59,251 nucleotides of DNA from an uncultured Alphaproteobacteria bacterium (GCA_937935995.1 CALGXF010000045.1:1-59251); one strand, 5' to 3'. Shown: positions 8,152 to 16,043, counted from the first letter of the stretch. The notes: generated by a model not told the origin, from the sequence alone. Program-made: numbers and translations.

Positions 8152-9141
8152 ATGTTTCAATTTCTTTGGCCATTTGCTGCTTTGTTGGTACCGCTGCCGT
8201 GGGTAATTTTGTACGGATGGCGTCGACACGCTTTGGAAAAACAGGAAACAGATTCTCTCTGGGTTCCGTTTTTTAATCCGTTCAAAGAAAAATTTGCCCG
8301 TATCGGAAGCCAAGTGCCAATAACCCGCATTCATACATTGCTGATTTTAGGATGGCTGTGCCTTATCGGTGCAACAATGCGGCCGCAATACATCGGTGAT
8401 ATTCAAATGATTCCGACGGAATACAGGCATTTGATGTTGGTGTTGGATGTGTCCGATTCGATGGCGGAACAAGATTTTTTAATAAACGGCCAACCCGTTT
8501 CCCGATTGCACATGGTTAAAATTCTGGCAAACGACTTTTTAACCAAACGCAAAGGCGATGCTGTCGGATTGGTTTTGTTCGGTGAAGAAGCATATGTCTA
8601 TGTCCCGTTGACACCGGATGTTGAAACTGCTCGACACATGTTGACCGAAGTCGATTTAGGCATTGCCGGTTCCAGAACAGCCATGGGGGATGCGCTGGCG
8701 TTGGCTTTAAAGAATATGAAAGACCTGCCGTCCGCGTCCAAAGTCATTGTTTTATTATCAGACGGATACGCAAACGCCGGCCAATTGACACCTGATCAAG
8801 TTTTGGAAATTGCTAAACAAACCGGTGTTAAAATTTATACCATCGGTATCGGTGCCGAACAAATTCCCGTTTGGTCTTTCTTCGGGATGAAAATGCAAAA
8901 CCCGTCACAGGATTTAGATGAAGCAACATTACAAAAAATAGCCAAAGAAACCGGCGGCCAATATTTCCGCGCCAAAACAACGGCAGACATGAATCGCATT
9001 TACCAAAAACTGGATACTTTGGAACCGGTTCAATCGGAAGAAAAAACGATTCGCCCGGTGACGGAATTGTTTTATGTACCGCTGATAATCGGCCTGTTGT
9101 TATTGGCAAGCGGGTTTGCATTGAAAGGCAGGTCATTGTGA
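8152..9141 (+). CDS. batA: BatA-like von Willebrand factor A membrane protein
   Basis: This 329-residue protein has an N-terminal membrane segment, a second one near residues 60-75, a VWA domain with an intact MIDAS (LVLDVSDSMAEQ, then a TAMGDALA loop and VIVLLSDGYAN), and a C-terminal helix (FYVPLIIGLLLLASGFALKG). This is the BatA architecture of the Bacteroides aerotolerance family. Its stop overlaps the GTG start of batB (GTGA). A role in envelope integrity or stress tolerance is inferred from family. The usual moxR and DUF58 genes are not upstream. Confidence 0.88.
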   Translation: MFQFLWPFAALLVPLPWVILYGWRRHALEKQETDSLWVPFFNPFKEKFARIGSQVPITRIHTLLILGWLCLIGATMRPQYIGDIQMIPTEYRHLMLVLDVSDSMAEQDFLINGQPVSRLHMVKILANDFLTKRKGDAVGLVLFGEEAYVYVPLTPDVETARHMLTEVDLGIAGSRTAMGDALALALKNMKDLPSASKVIVLLSDGYANAGQLTPDQVLEIAKQTGVKIYTIGIGAEQIPVWSFFGMKMQNPSQDLDEATLQKIAKETGGQYFRAKTTADMNRIYQKLDTLEPVQSEEKTIRPVTELFYVPLIIGLLLLASGFALKGRSL

Positions 9142-10760
9142 TTTTCTTGAGACCTTGGGCTTTTTTACTGCTTTTGATACCGGTATTCTTTATCTATAAA
9201 GGTTATCGTTCCGGCTTTTTTCAAAGCGCGTGGAAACATGTGTTGGATCCGCACCTGATGCCGCATGTGATGGTGCGTTTAAAATCCGACGGTTTGTCCA
9301 GAAAAATGCTTTTCTTTTTGCTGGGGCTTTGGTGTTGGTTGACGCTGGCTGCTGCCGGCCCAGCTTTTTACAAAACAACCGTTGAAACGGCCGCACGTCA
9401 AAAAGGATTGGTTGTCGTATTGGACATGTCTCCGGCGATGACGGAACAAAAATTGTTCACGGCGCGATTAAAGCTGTTTGACCTGCTTAAAATGCAACAT
9501 GAAACACTCGTCGGGTTAGTTATCACGGATCAATATGCATACACGGCACTGCCGTTGACACAAGACACAGCTTTGTTCCAAAACATCATTCCCACAATTT
9601 CCCGTCAAGTCGTCCCGATTATCGGCAGCAATCCGGCAGGCGGCATTAATCAAGCAGTTCAGTTATTGCAACAAAGCGGTTTGACAAGCGGCCAAATTTT
9701 GCTCCTAACCGGCGGGATTGTCGATGAAAAGCCGATTTTGCAAGCTATTTCGAAATCACCTTACCCGGTATCGATTTTGGGTATCGGCACATCGGACAAA
9801 GTTCCCGCAGATTTGGGAAACGGTGTTTTTTGGGAAGAACGGGAAGGCATTCCGTATTTAACATCTCTCCCCAAAGAAAAGCTTTCTTCTCAAGCCCGGT
9901 TTGCGTATCACACTCTTGACAATGCGGACTTAAAAGCCCTGCTGCCCGAAACAGAGCCGACGGATTTGAAAAAATCGGATGAAACCGTTCCGATTTACCA
10001 AGACATCGGCATTTATATGCTTTTGCCGGCCGTTGTTTTGGTCGCGTTTGTTTTCAAGCCCGGCGTTTTATGGGGGCTGTTGCTGATTATCTGTCTATCC
10101 GGCACGGTTCAAGCTTCCCCGTTTTTGCGTCAAGAACAAGAATTGTATCAAACCCAGATGCAGGCTGTTAAAGCTTATCGCAACGGGCAATATGAACAAG
10201 CGGCTGTTTTATTTTCAAAAGATCCGACGGCAAACGGTTTTTACAACACAGGCAATGCGCTGGCACTTTCGGGGCAGATAGATAAAGCCATCGCCGCGTA
10301 TGAACAAGCGCTTAAGCTTAACCCGGCGCACCAAGATGCACGGTTCAATTTGGAATACTTAAAGAAACAACAACCGCCTCCGCCGCCGCAACAAGGAAAT
10401 GATAAAAACGAAGCGGGCGGACAAGGTTCTTCGGATAATCAAAACGGTGGGTCTTCCGAGCAAACGGAGGCTCAAAATACGCCTGATTCTTCCGAAGCAC
10501 AACAAGAGTCTTCTCCAAAAGAGTCGGACACATCGGAATCATCGACTTCTGACAACAACCCTCAAAACCGTTCGCAAGAAGCATCTGCCCGGCAACAACC
10601 GTTCCAGTCGTCTGCGGACACAAATACATCCGACACCAAAGAACGCCCCGTTACGCAAGACATGCAACAACAGCAAGAATGGCTTGACCGCGTTCAAAGC
10701 GATCCCGGGCGCATTTTAAAATATCGGCTTTATCGCCAATACAAGGAGCAAATAAGATGA
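9138..10760 (+). CDS. batB: BatB/BatC-like fusion: VWA domain plus TPR
   Basis: This 540-residue protein starts at GTG 9138, overlapping batA by 4 bases. It has two N-terminal hydrophobic segments and a VWA domain with a degenerate MIDAS (VLDMSPAMTEQ, Ser to Ala at the third position). A membrane pair (YMLLPAVVLVAFVFK, GVLWGLLLIICL) follows. A periplasmic TPR unit (NGFYNTGNALALSGQIDKAI and on) precedes a Gln/Ser/Asn-rich low-complexity stretch. It combines the separate BatB and BatC proteins of other bacteria. Its stop overlaps the batD start (ATGA). Confidence 0.85.
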   Translation: MIFLRPWAFLLLLIPVFFIYKGYRSGFFQSAWKHVLDPHLMPHVMVRLKSDGLSRKMLFFLLGLWCWLTLAAAGPAFYKTTVETAARQKGLVVVLDMSPAMTEQKLFTARLKLFDLLKMQHETLVGLVITDQYAYTALPLTQDTALFQNIIPTISRQVVPIIGSNPAGGINQAVQLLQQSGLTSGQILLLTGGIVDEKPILQAISKSPYPVSILGIGTSDKVPADLGNGVFWEEREGIPYLTSLPKEKLSSQARFAYHTLDNADLKALLPETEPTDLKKSDETVPIYQDIGIYMLLPAVVLVAFVFKPGVLWGLLLIICLSGTVQASPFLRQEQELYQTQMQAVKAYRNGQYEQAAVLFSKDPTANGFYNTGNALALSGQIDKAIAAYEQALKLNPAHQDARFNLEYLKKQQPPPPPQQGNDKNEAGGQGSSDNQNGGSSEQTEAQNTPDSSEAQQESSPKESDTSESSTSDNNPQNRSQEASARQQPFQSSADTNTSDTKERPVTQDMQQQQEWLDRVQSDPGRILKYRLYRQYKEQIR

Positions 10761-12166
10761 AACGAATTTTATGCTTTTTTATGATGCTGTGTTTAACGTT
10801 GCCCGTTCATGCCAAAATAACGGCTCATGTTAATCGATCCGTCGTCACGGAAGGCCAGAGCATCGAATTAAAAGTCGTGTCTGACGGCCCTCAAAAGGGA
10901 GCGCCGAACTTTAACATATTGTCCGATGCTTTTGTGTTAGGCGGTCAAAGCACATTGCAAAATACATCTATCATCAACGGCAAAATGCAAACGACATACA
11001 CGGCAAGCGTTAATTTAATTCCTTTAAAAACCGGGGATATTGTTATTCCTGCTCTGACATGGAACGGCGAAAAAACAGACCCGATAACGGTCATCGTTAA
11101 TCCGGCATCAACGAAAGCCGATGACATTGATTTATTTATTCGGTCGGAAATGAATCCGAAAACCGTTTATGAAGGACAGGAAGTTATTTACACGGTTTCG
11201 GTGTTTGACCGATCGGGTTTAACGGACGGTGATTTTACGCCGCCTGTTTTGAAAGACGCCGAAATTCAAAATATCCGAGACTTACCCTTATCAACGGTTC
11301 AGGAAAACGGGAAAACGTATCATAAATTTTCTCGCCAATATGTGATTTTTCCATCTAAAGCCGGCACGTTTACGGTGGAACCGGCTTCGTTCAGAGGCCA
11401 TGTTTATCAAGAAAGAACCGGTGTCTCTTCTGATGTTTTTTCGTCATTCGGGTTTGAACCGGGATTTATTTATGCTGATTTAGCTTCCCAGCGCAAAGAA
11501 GTCTATGTTCGCAGTGAACCGATGGTTTTAACGGTAAAAGAAAGACCGTCATTTATGGCCGGCAAATGGTGGTTGCCGTCGACAAATGTCGTGATGGAAG
11601 AAACATTTACGCCTTCTGTTGATGAAATCAAAGCCGGAGATGCCGTCACGCGGACAATCATTGTGCGGGCGCGCGGTGTTTCAGGAACCAAAATTCCGGA
11701 TTTAACAATGGCGGATACGCCGTTTTTCAAAGTCTATCCGGGTCAAAGCAAAAAAGAAAATTATGTTGATGAAAAAGGGCTTATCGGCATCATGGAACAA
11801 TCTTTTGTTTTGGTTCCCGTCCAAAATGGAACAGGTTCCGTCGCACCGGCAACCGTTACATGGTTTGACGTCACAAACGGAACGGAAAAAACGGCTTCTG
11901 TTCCGGGGAAAACGTTTCAAATTTTCGGAGCCGCCGTGCCATCCGTTCAAGAACCGCCCTATCAACAGGCGGATACGATAAAAAATGCGCCGATTTTACC
12001 GCCGGAACGACCGTTGTATGCCAAAGAAAATAATTGGTTGTTTTTTATCGCCGGCGTTACCATCGGTTTTATCGGGGCTGTTTTGCTCTTTTTTGTTGCG
12101 ATGATGCGTCCCGGCCGCCGCAAAAAGAAAAAAGCCCCGATTGCCGAATTATACCCGAATAATTGA
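10757..12166 (+). CDS. batD: BatD-like protein (oxygen tolerance family)
   Basis: This 469-residue protein has a signal peptide (MKRILCFFMMLCLTLPVHA), repeated immunoglobulin-like beta domains beginning KITAHVNRSVVTEGQSIEL, and one C-terminal membrane helix followed by a short basic tail (RPGRRKKKK). This is the BatD arrangement, with a large periplasmic beta region anchored near the C terminus. It is translationally coupled to batB. No terminator is visible between its stop and the RNA array that starts about 50 bases downstream. Confidence 0.87.
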   Translation: MKRILCFFMMLCLTLPVHAKITAHVNRSVVTEGQSIELKVVSDGPQKGAPNFNILSDAFVLGGQSTLQNTSIINGKMQTTYTASVNLIPLKTGDIVIPALTWNGEKTDPITVIVNPASTKADDIDLFIRSEMNPKTVYEGQEVIYTVSVFDRSGLTDGDFTPPVLKDAEIQNIRDLPLSTVQENGKTYHKFSRQYVIFPSKAGTFTVEPASFRGHVYQERTGVSSDVFSSFGFEPGFIYADLASQRKEVYVRSEPMVLTVKERPSFMAGKWWLPSTNVVMEETFTPSVDEIKAGDAVTRTIIVRARGVSGTKIPDLTMADTPFFKVYPGQSKKENYVDEKGLIGIMEQSFVLVPVQNGTGSVAPATVTWFDVTNGTEKTASVPGKTFQIFGAAVPSVQEPPYQQADTIKNAPILPPERPLYAKENNWLFFIAGVTIGFIGAVLLFFVAMMRPGRRKKKKAPIAELYPNN

Positions 12167-12183
12167 GCACTTTAAAAAGAGAC

Positions 12184-12212
12184 TTTGCTTTTATACGGAT
12201 ACTTGTTATACT
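12184..12212 (+). promoter_or_regulatory. promoter of RNA copy 1
   Basis: TATACT lies at 12207-12212, with TTTGCT 17 bases upstream (or TTGCTT at 16). The sequence differs from the promoters of copies 2-4, but the distance to the RNA start is the same. Confidence 0.6.
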
Positions 12213-12218
12213 GATGCC

Positions 12219-12375
12219 GTTACGACACGTGTTCGTAATGGGATTTAACAGTCCCCTAACATCAAATATCCTCCTGACAAGGGGGAGTGCGTGAATATAT
12301 TGAATAAACGCAGCCGTGATGTTACGGTCTGTTAAACTCCCCCACCTTGGGCTTGTCCCAGGTGGGTTTGTTGTT
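12219..12375 (+). ncRNA. structured RNA, copy 1 of 4
   Basis: Helices: P0 TTACGA/TCGTAA (12220-12225/12233-12238); P1 TTTAACAG/CTGTTAAA (12244-12251/12329-12336); P2 CCTCCT/AGGGGG (12270-12275/12280-12285); P3 TGCGT/ACGCA (12288-12292/12308-12312) around the 15-base loop GAATATATTGAATAA; P4 GCCGT/ACGGT (12313-12317/12324-12328). The terminator stem CCCACC/GGTGGG (12341-12346/12361-12366) is followed by TTTGTTGTT. An 18-base segment between P1 and P2 (12252-12269) differs strongly from the other copies. Function is unknown; no known RNA family is recognised. Confidence 0.82.
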
Positions 12376-12391
12376 GGAGTTAAAGTAAATC

Positions 12392-12420
12392 TTGTTTTTA
12401 TGACACAAAAGGGGTATACT
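12392..12420 (+). promoter_or_regulatory. promoter of RNA copy 2
   Basis: TTGTTT (12392-12397), a 17-base spacer, then TATACT (12415-12420). The inferred start is about 12427. Confidence 0.75.
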
Positions 12421-12426
12421 TTGCCC

Positions 12427-12583
12427 GTTATGGTGATTTACCATAATGGGATTTAACAGTCTCTTTTCAGTGAACATCCTCCGAGTTTCGGGGGAGTGCG
12501 TGAATACATTGAATAAGTGCAGCCGCATTTACACGGTCTGTTAAACTCCCCCACCTTGGGTTCGCCCGGGTGGGTTTGTTGTT
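12427..12583 (+). ncRNA. structured RNA, copy 2 of 4
   Basis: Helices: P0 TTATGG/CCATAA (12428-12433/12441-12446); P1 TTTAACAG/CTGTTAAA (12452-12459/12538-12545); P2 CCTCCGA/TCGGGGG (12478-12484/12488-12494); P3 TGCGT/GTGCA (12497-12501/12517-12521, two G-U pairs) around GAATACATTGAATAA; P4 GCCG/CGGT. The terminator CCCACC/GGTGGG (12550-12555/12569-12574) has a TTCG loop and a T-rich tail. P0 and P2 differ from copy 1 with both arms changed together. Confidence 0.85.
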
Positions 12584-12599
12584 GGAGTTAAAGTAAATC

Positions 12600-12628
12600 T
12601 TGTTTTTATCACATAAAGGGGATATACT
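12600..12628 (+). promoter_or_regulatory. promoter of RNA copy 3
   Basis: TTGTTT (12600-12605), a 17-base spacer, then TATACT (12623-12628). The spacer sequence differs from copies 2 and 4 but its length is kept. Confidence 0.75.
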
Positions 12629-12634
12629 TTGTCC

Positions 12635-12791
12635 GTTATGGCGGTTTGCCGTAATGGGATTCGAAAATCTCTTGTAAATATAATTCCTCCAAAATTGGGG
12701 GAGTGTATGAATATATTGAATAAGTACAGCCGCATTTACACGGTTTTTCGAACTCCCCCACCTTGGGCTTGTCCCGGGTGGGTTTGTTGTT
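12635..12791 (+). ncRNA. structured RNA, copy 3 of 4
   Basis: This copy gives the strongest structural evidence. P1 has changed to TTCGAAAA/TTTTCGAA (12660-12667/12745-12752): four of eight pairs differ from the other copies and all are compensated. P0 is TTATGG/CCGTAA (12636-12641/12649-12654), P2 is CCTCCAA/TTGGGGG (12686-12692/12695-12701), P3 is TGTAT/GTACA (12704-12708/12724-12728) around GAATATATTGAATAA, and P4 is GCCG/CGGT. The terminator CCCACC/GGTGGG (12757-12762/12777-12782) is followed by TTTGTTGTT. Confidence 0.86.
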
Positions 12792-12807
12792 GGAGTTAAA
12801 GTAAATC

Positions 12808-12836
12808 TTGTTTTTATGACACAAAAGGGGTATACT
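12808..12836 (+). promoter_or_regulatory. promoter of RNA copy 4
   Basis: TTGTTT (12808-12813), a 17-base spacer, then TATACT (12831-12836). This is also the nearest recognisable promoter upstream of the HTH gene at 13023. Confidence 0.75.
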
Positions 12837-12842
12837 TTGCCC

Positions 12843-13000
12843 GTTATAGTCATTTGCTATAATGGGATTTAACAGTCTCTTGAAAACACAATTCCTCCGA
12901 AACTCGGGGGAGTGTCCGAATATATTGAATAAGGACAGCCGCGTTTTCACGGCCTGTTAAACTCCCCCACCTTGGGCTTGCCCCGGGTGGGTTTTGTTTT
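12843..13000 (+). ncRNA. structured RNA, copy 4 of 4, leading into the HTH gene
   Basis: Helices: P0 TTATAG/CTATAA (12844-12849/12857-12862), P1 TTTAACAG/CTGTTAAA (12868-12875/12954-12961), P2 CCTCCGA/TCGGGGG (12894-12900/12904-12910), P3 TGTCC/GGACA (12913-12917/12933-12937) around GAATATATTGAATAA, P4 GCCG/CGGC (12938-12941/12950-12953). The terminator CCCACC/GGTGGG (12966-12971/12986-12991) has the tail TTTTGTTTT. GGGGGAGT (12906-12913) can alternatively pair with ACTCCCCC (12961-12968), which would break both P2 and the terminator. The next ribosome binding site begins 8 bases after the T-tract. Confidence 0.85.
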
Positions 13001-13022
13001 AACACAAAAAGGAGTTTACACA

Positions 13023-13259
13023 ATGAGTCTTAAAAAAGAAAAAAAGTACAGAAGAAAACAATGGCGCCGCGAATTCGGCCTATACTTGGCCAGTGAACGT
13101 CTCGCTCATCATATGACAGTTCAAGAATTCAGTGCTTGGTCAGGTCTGTCCGGCATCTGTGTCGAACGCATGGAAGTGGGCAAGGCCGATATTTGGCTTC
13201 ATACGTTACAGTTAATGGCTGATTTGTACCAAAAGAAATTAGTCATTCGGTTCGAATAA
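13023..13259 (+). CDS. small basic helix-turn-helix protein
   Basis: This 78-residue protein starts at ATG 13023 behind AAGGAG (13009-13014). The first ~17 residues are very basic (KKEKKYRRKQWRR). A Cro/XRE-like helix-turn-helix follows (MTVQEFSAWSGLSGICVERMEVGKADI). No promoter fits in the 22 bases after the terminator of RNA copy 4, so expression probably depends on read-through from the array. It could regulate the array, bind its RNA, or be controlled by it; none of these can be distinguished from sequence. The longer frame from 12972 runs into the terminator and is rejected. Confidence 0.75.
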   Translation: MSLKKEKKYRRKQWRREFGLYLASERLAHHMTVQEFSAWSGLSGICVERMEVGKADIWLHTLQLMADLYQKKLVIRFE

Positions 13260-13263
13260 AAAA

Positions 13264-13289
13264 GGGAGCCAATCGGCTCCCCCCTTTTT
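13264..13289. terminator. bidirectional terminator between the HTH gene and secA
   Basis: GGGAGCC (13264-13270)/GGCTCCC (13275-13281) with a 4-base loop, followed by CCCTTTTT on the plus strand and by a T-run on the minus strand just after the secA stop. Confidence 0.8.
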
Positions 13290-15876
13290 AAGCAATCGCC
13301 CCGTGGCAGTGTTTGAACTTTTTACCGCTGCCGCACGGACACGGATCATTGCGGCCGATTTTTGAAAAATCAATCTTTTCTCCTTGAGGCGTTTCAACCG
13401 GTTCAGGCGGTGCAAACGTCAACTGCGCATGTGTTAAAATCAACGTTACGCGTTCCCGAACCCGTGCCAGCATATCCGCGAACAAGGTAAACGATTCTCG
13501 TTTATATTCATTCAACGGATCTCGTTGCCCGTAGGCCCGCAACCCAATGGCATGTTTCAAGAAATCCAGTGATTGCAAGTGTTCTTTCCATGTTTGATCC
13601 AAAATCTGCAACAACACGCTTTTTTCCAAAGCATGCACCACGGAAGCATCAAAATCTTGGTGCTTTTTGGCCATCATCTCATCCGAAACATGTGTTATTT
13701 TATCAATCATCGGTTCGGTAGACACGTCCTCTTTATTCACCCACTCGTCAATCGGCAAATCCAATGCCAACAGGCGGATGCATTCGTTCCGAAGCGTCTT
13801 TAAATCCCATTCATCAACATTGGTTTTCGGCGGCATGGTTGATAACACCATGTCTTCGATGACTTCATGACGCATCCCGCGCACCATTTCGGAAACATCA
13901 TCCGTTTGCAATAACTCTTTGCGTTGGTCATAAATCACTTTGCGTTGATCGTTCATCACATCATCGAATTTCAACAAGTTTTTCCGAACGTCAAAATGAT
14001 ATGCTTCCACTTTTTGTTGGGCTTTTTGAATAGCCTTTGAAATCAAAGGACTCTTGATGGCTTCGCCTTCCTTGAATTTAAAAGTTTTTAACAGCCCTTT
14101 TAACCGATCAGCCCCGAAAATCCGCATCAAATCATCTTCCAAAGACACATAGAATTTGGATTTACCCGGATCGCCCTGACGCCCGGCACGCCCCCGCAGC
14201 TGATTATCAATTCGGCGGTTTTCATGCCGTTCCGTCCCAATGACGTATAATCCGCCTGCTTCCAAAACTTCTTTTTGCCCTTCGGCAATTTCTTTTTCAA
14301 CTTTGTCGGTAATGCGTTTGATTTCGGCTTCATCCGTCACGCCGTCCAATTCTTCCTTCAACCGCATTTCAACGTTACCGCCGAGCTTAATATCCGTCCC
14401 ACGTCCGGCCATGTTCGTCGCAATCGTAATTGCTCCGGGCGCACCGGCTTGCGCCACAATATAAGCTTCCCGTTCATGATGGCGGGCGTTTAATACTTCA
14501 AACCGAAGCTTTGTTTTTTGCCGAAGCATCTCAGCCAAATACTCCGACCGTTCAATCGATGCCGTACCAACCAAAACCGGCTGACGACGCGCATGAGCCG
14601 CTTCGATTTCACTAATAATCGCTTTGTATTTTTCCTTTTCCGTTCCGTAAATTTCATCATTGAAATCTTGGCGCGCAACCGGACGATTGGTCGGAATTTC
14701 CACAACACGCAAATTATATGTGCTGTCCAATTCGCCGGCTTCGGTCATCGCCGTACCGGTCATCCCGGCTAATTTCGGATACATGCGGAAATAATTTTGG
14801 AACGTAATAGAGGCAAGCGTTTGATTTTCCGCTTGAATCGTCACGTTTTCTTTGGCTTCCAAAGCCTGATGCAATCCGTCCGAATACCGGCGGCCTTCCA
14901 TCATCCGTCCGGTAAATTCATCAATAATGACAACTTTGTCGTCTTTGACAATATAATCAACATCTCGCGTGAACATTTTATGTGCGCGCAAAGCCTGCTC
15001 CGCGTGGTGGACAAATGAAATATTCGCTAAATCATACAAACCGCCTTGAATTAACCCGGCTTCTTGCAACAATTGTTCCATATAAATATTGCCGGCTTCC
15101 GTAAAGCTGATTTGTCTGTTTTTTTCATCTTTTTCGTAATGTTCCGGCATGATTTTATACATCAGCTTGTCCACAGCTTTGTACCGTTCCGAAGAATCTT
15201 CAGCCGCACCGGAAATAATCAACGGTGTTCGCGCTTCATCAATCAAAATGCTGTCCACTTCGTCGACAATCGCGTAATGAAACGGCCGTTGAACCATATC
15301 TTTTAACGAAAACCGCATATTGTCGCGCAAATAATCAAATCCCAGTTCGTTATTCGTTCCGTATGTCACATCACAGGCATAAGCCGCTTTACGACCCTCG
15401 CCGTCCAAATCGTGATAAATACAGCCGACCGTCAATCCCAAGAAACGATAAACCTGCCCCATCCAATCCGCATCACGGCGCGCCAAATAATCATTCACCG
15501 TCACCACATGGACACCTTTGCCGGTCAACGCGTTTAAATAAACCGCCAACGTTGCCACCAACGTTTTTCCTTCACCGGTTTTCATTTCGGCAATCTGTCC
15601 TTTATGCAACACAATCCCGCCGATTAATTGAACATCGAAATGGCGTTGTCCTAACGTCCGTTTAGCCGCTTCACGCACCGTTGCAAACGCTTCGACCAAT
15701 AAATCATCCAGCGTTTCTCCTTGAGCCAACCGTTGCCGGAACAAAACCGTCTGATTTTTCAATTCTTCATCAGACATTTTTTCCATTTGCGGCTCTAACG
15801 CATTGATTTTATCGACTATTTTTCTTAATTTTTTGATGTATCTGTCGTTGGATGACCCGAGTATTTGTTTTAACAT
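13288..15876 (-). CDS. secA: protein translocase ATPase SecA
   Basis: This 862-residue protein is full-length SecA. It has Walker A MKTGEGKT near residue 105, the DEAD-type VDEVDSILIDEART, motif VI QLRGRAGRQGDPG, a helical scaffold, and a C-terminal metal-binding tail DPCPCGSGKKFKHCHG. It drives post-translational export through SecYEG at the inner membrane. The gene stands alone. A candidate minus-strand promoter TTGACT-17-TATCTG lies around 15944-15916. Confidence 0.97.
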   Translation of the reverse strand: MLKQILGSSNDRYIKKLRKIVDKINALEPQMEKMSDEELKNQTVLFRQRLAQGETLDDLLVEAFATVREAAKRTLGQRHFDVQLIGGIVLHKGQIAEMKTGEGKTLVATLAVYLNALTGKGVHVVTVNDYLARRDADWMGQVYRFLGLTVGCIYHDLDGEGRKAAYACDVTYGTNNELGFDYLRDNMRFSLKDMVQRPFHYAIVDEVDSILIDEARTPLIISGAAEDSSERYKAVDKLMYKIMPEHYEKDEKNRQISFTEAGNIYMEQLLQEAGLIQGGLYDLANISFVHHAEQALRAHKMFTRDVDYIVKDDKVVIIDEFTGRMMEGRRYSDGLHQALEAKENVTIQAENQTLASITFQNYFRMYPKLAGMTGTAMTEAGELDSTYNLRVVEIPTNRPVARQDFNDEIYGTEKEKYKAIISEIEAAHARRQPVLVGTASIERSEYLAEMLRQKTKLRFEVLNARHHEREAYIVAQAGAPGAITIATNMAGRGTDIKLGGNVEMRLKEELDGVTDEAEIKRITDKVEKEIAEGQKEVLEAGGLYVIGTERHENRRIDNQLRGRAGRQGDPGKSKFYVSLEDDLMRIFGADRLKGLLKTFKFKEGEAIKSPLISKAIQKAQQKVEAYHFDVRKNLLKFDDVMNDQRKVIYDQRKELLQTDDVSEMVRGMRHEVIEDMVLSTMPPKTNVDEWDLKTLRNECIRLLALDLPIDEWVNKEDVSTEPMIDKITHVSDEMMAKKHQDFDASVVHALEKSVLLQILDQTWKEHLQSLDFLKHAIGLRAYGQRDPLNEYKRESFTLFADMLARVRERVTLILTHAQLTFAPPEPVETPQGEKIDFSKIGRNDPCPCGSGKKFKHCHGAIA

Positions 15877-16043
15877 AAACCGTCTAACCTTTCTATCCTA
15901 AAATATTATTCTCTACAGATAGAGTTTTTATGCACAAAAGTCAAGAAAAGACCAAGAAAAAATGAATGGATTCATTTCTTTTCCTTTTTGTGATACATAA
16001 AAAGGTTCATTATGAGAAATTTTTTAACTTCATCACAATGTCA

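Larger units (their letters stand above)
12219..13000 (+). repeat. four-unit tandem array of a structured RNA gene, exact 208-bp period
   Basis: Four related units begin (inferred transcription starts) at 12219, 12427, 12635 and 12843, each exactly 208 bases apart. Each contains a promoter, an approximately 157-base RNA body and an intrinsic terminator. Helices change in both arms between copies, so structure is conserved over sequence. Reading frames on the minus strand across this region are by-products of the repetition and have no ribosome binding sites. Confidence 0.9.

Noticed and set aside
12322..12950. Minus-strand reading frames across the RNA array
   Set aside because: They repeat because the DNA repeats, lack ribosome binding sites, and would run through the terminators and promoters; the helices explain the conservation better.
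12219..13000. 6S RNA as the identity of the repeated RNA
   Set aside because: 6S RNA is a single long hairpin with a central open bubble. These units have a 5' hairpin, a multibranch domain closed by P1, and a separate terminator, in four copies.
12219..13000. CRISPR array or integron attC cassette array
   Set aside because: The period is 208 bases, the units are conserved throughout with promoters and terminators, there are no unique spacers of constant flank, and no cas or integrase gene is near.
12219..13000. CcsR/cuckoo-type anti-Shine-Dalgarno sRNAs
   Set aside because: The CCTCC word is present, but it lies in the P2 stem with a covarying partner rather than in an exposed hairpin loop, and no DUF1127 gene is adjacent. 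Functional analogy remains possible, so this is a rejection of family identity only.
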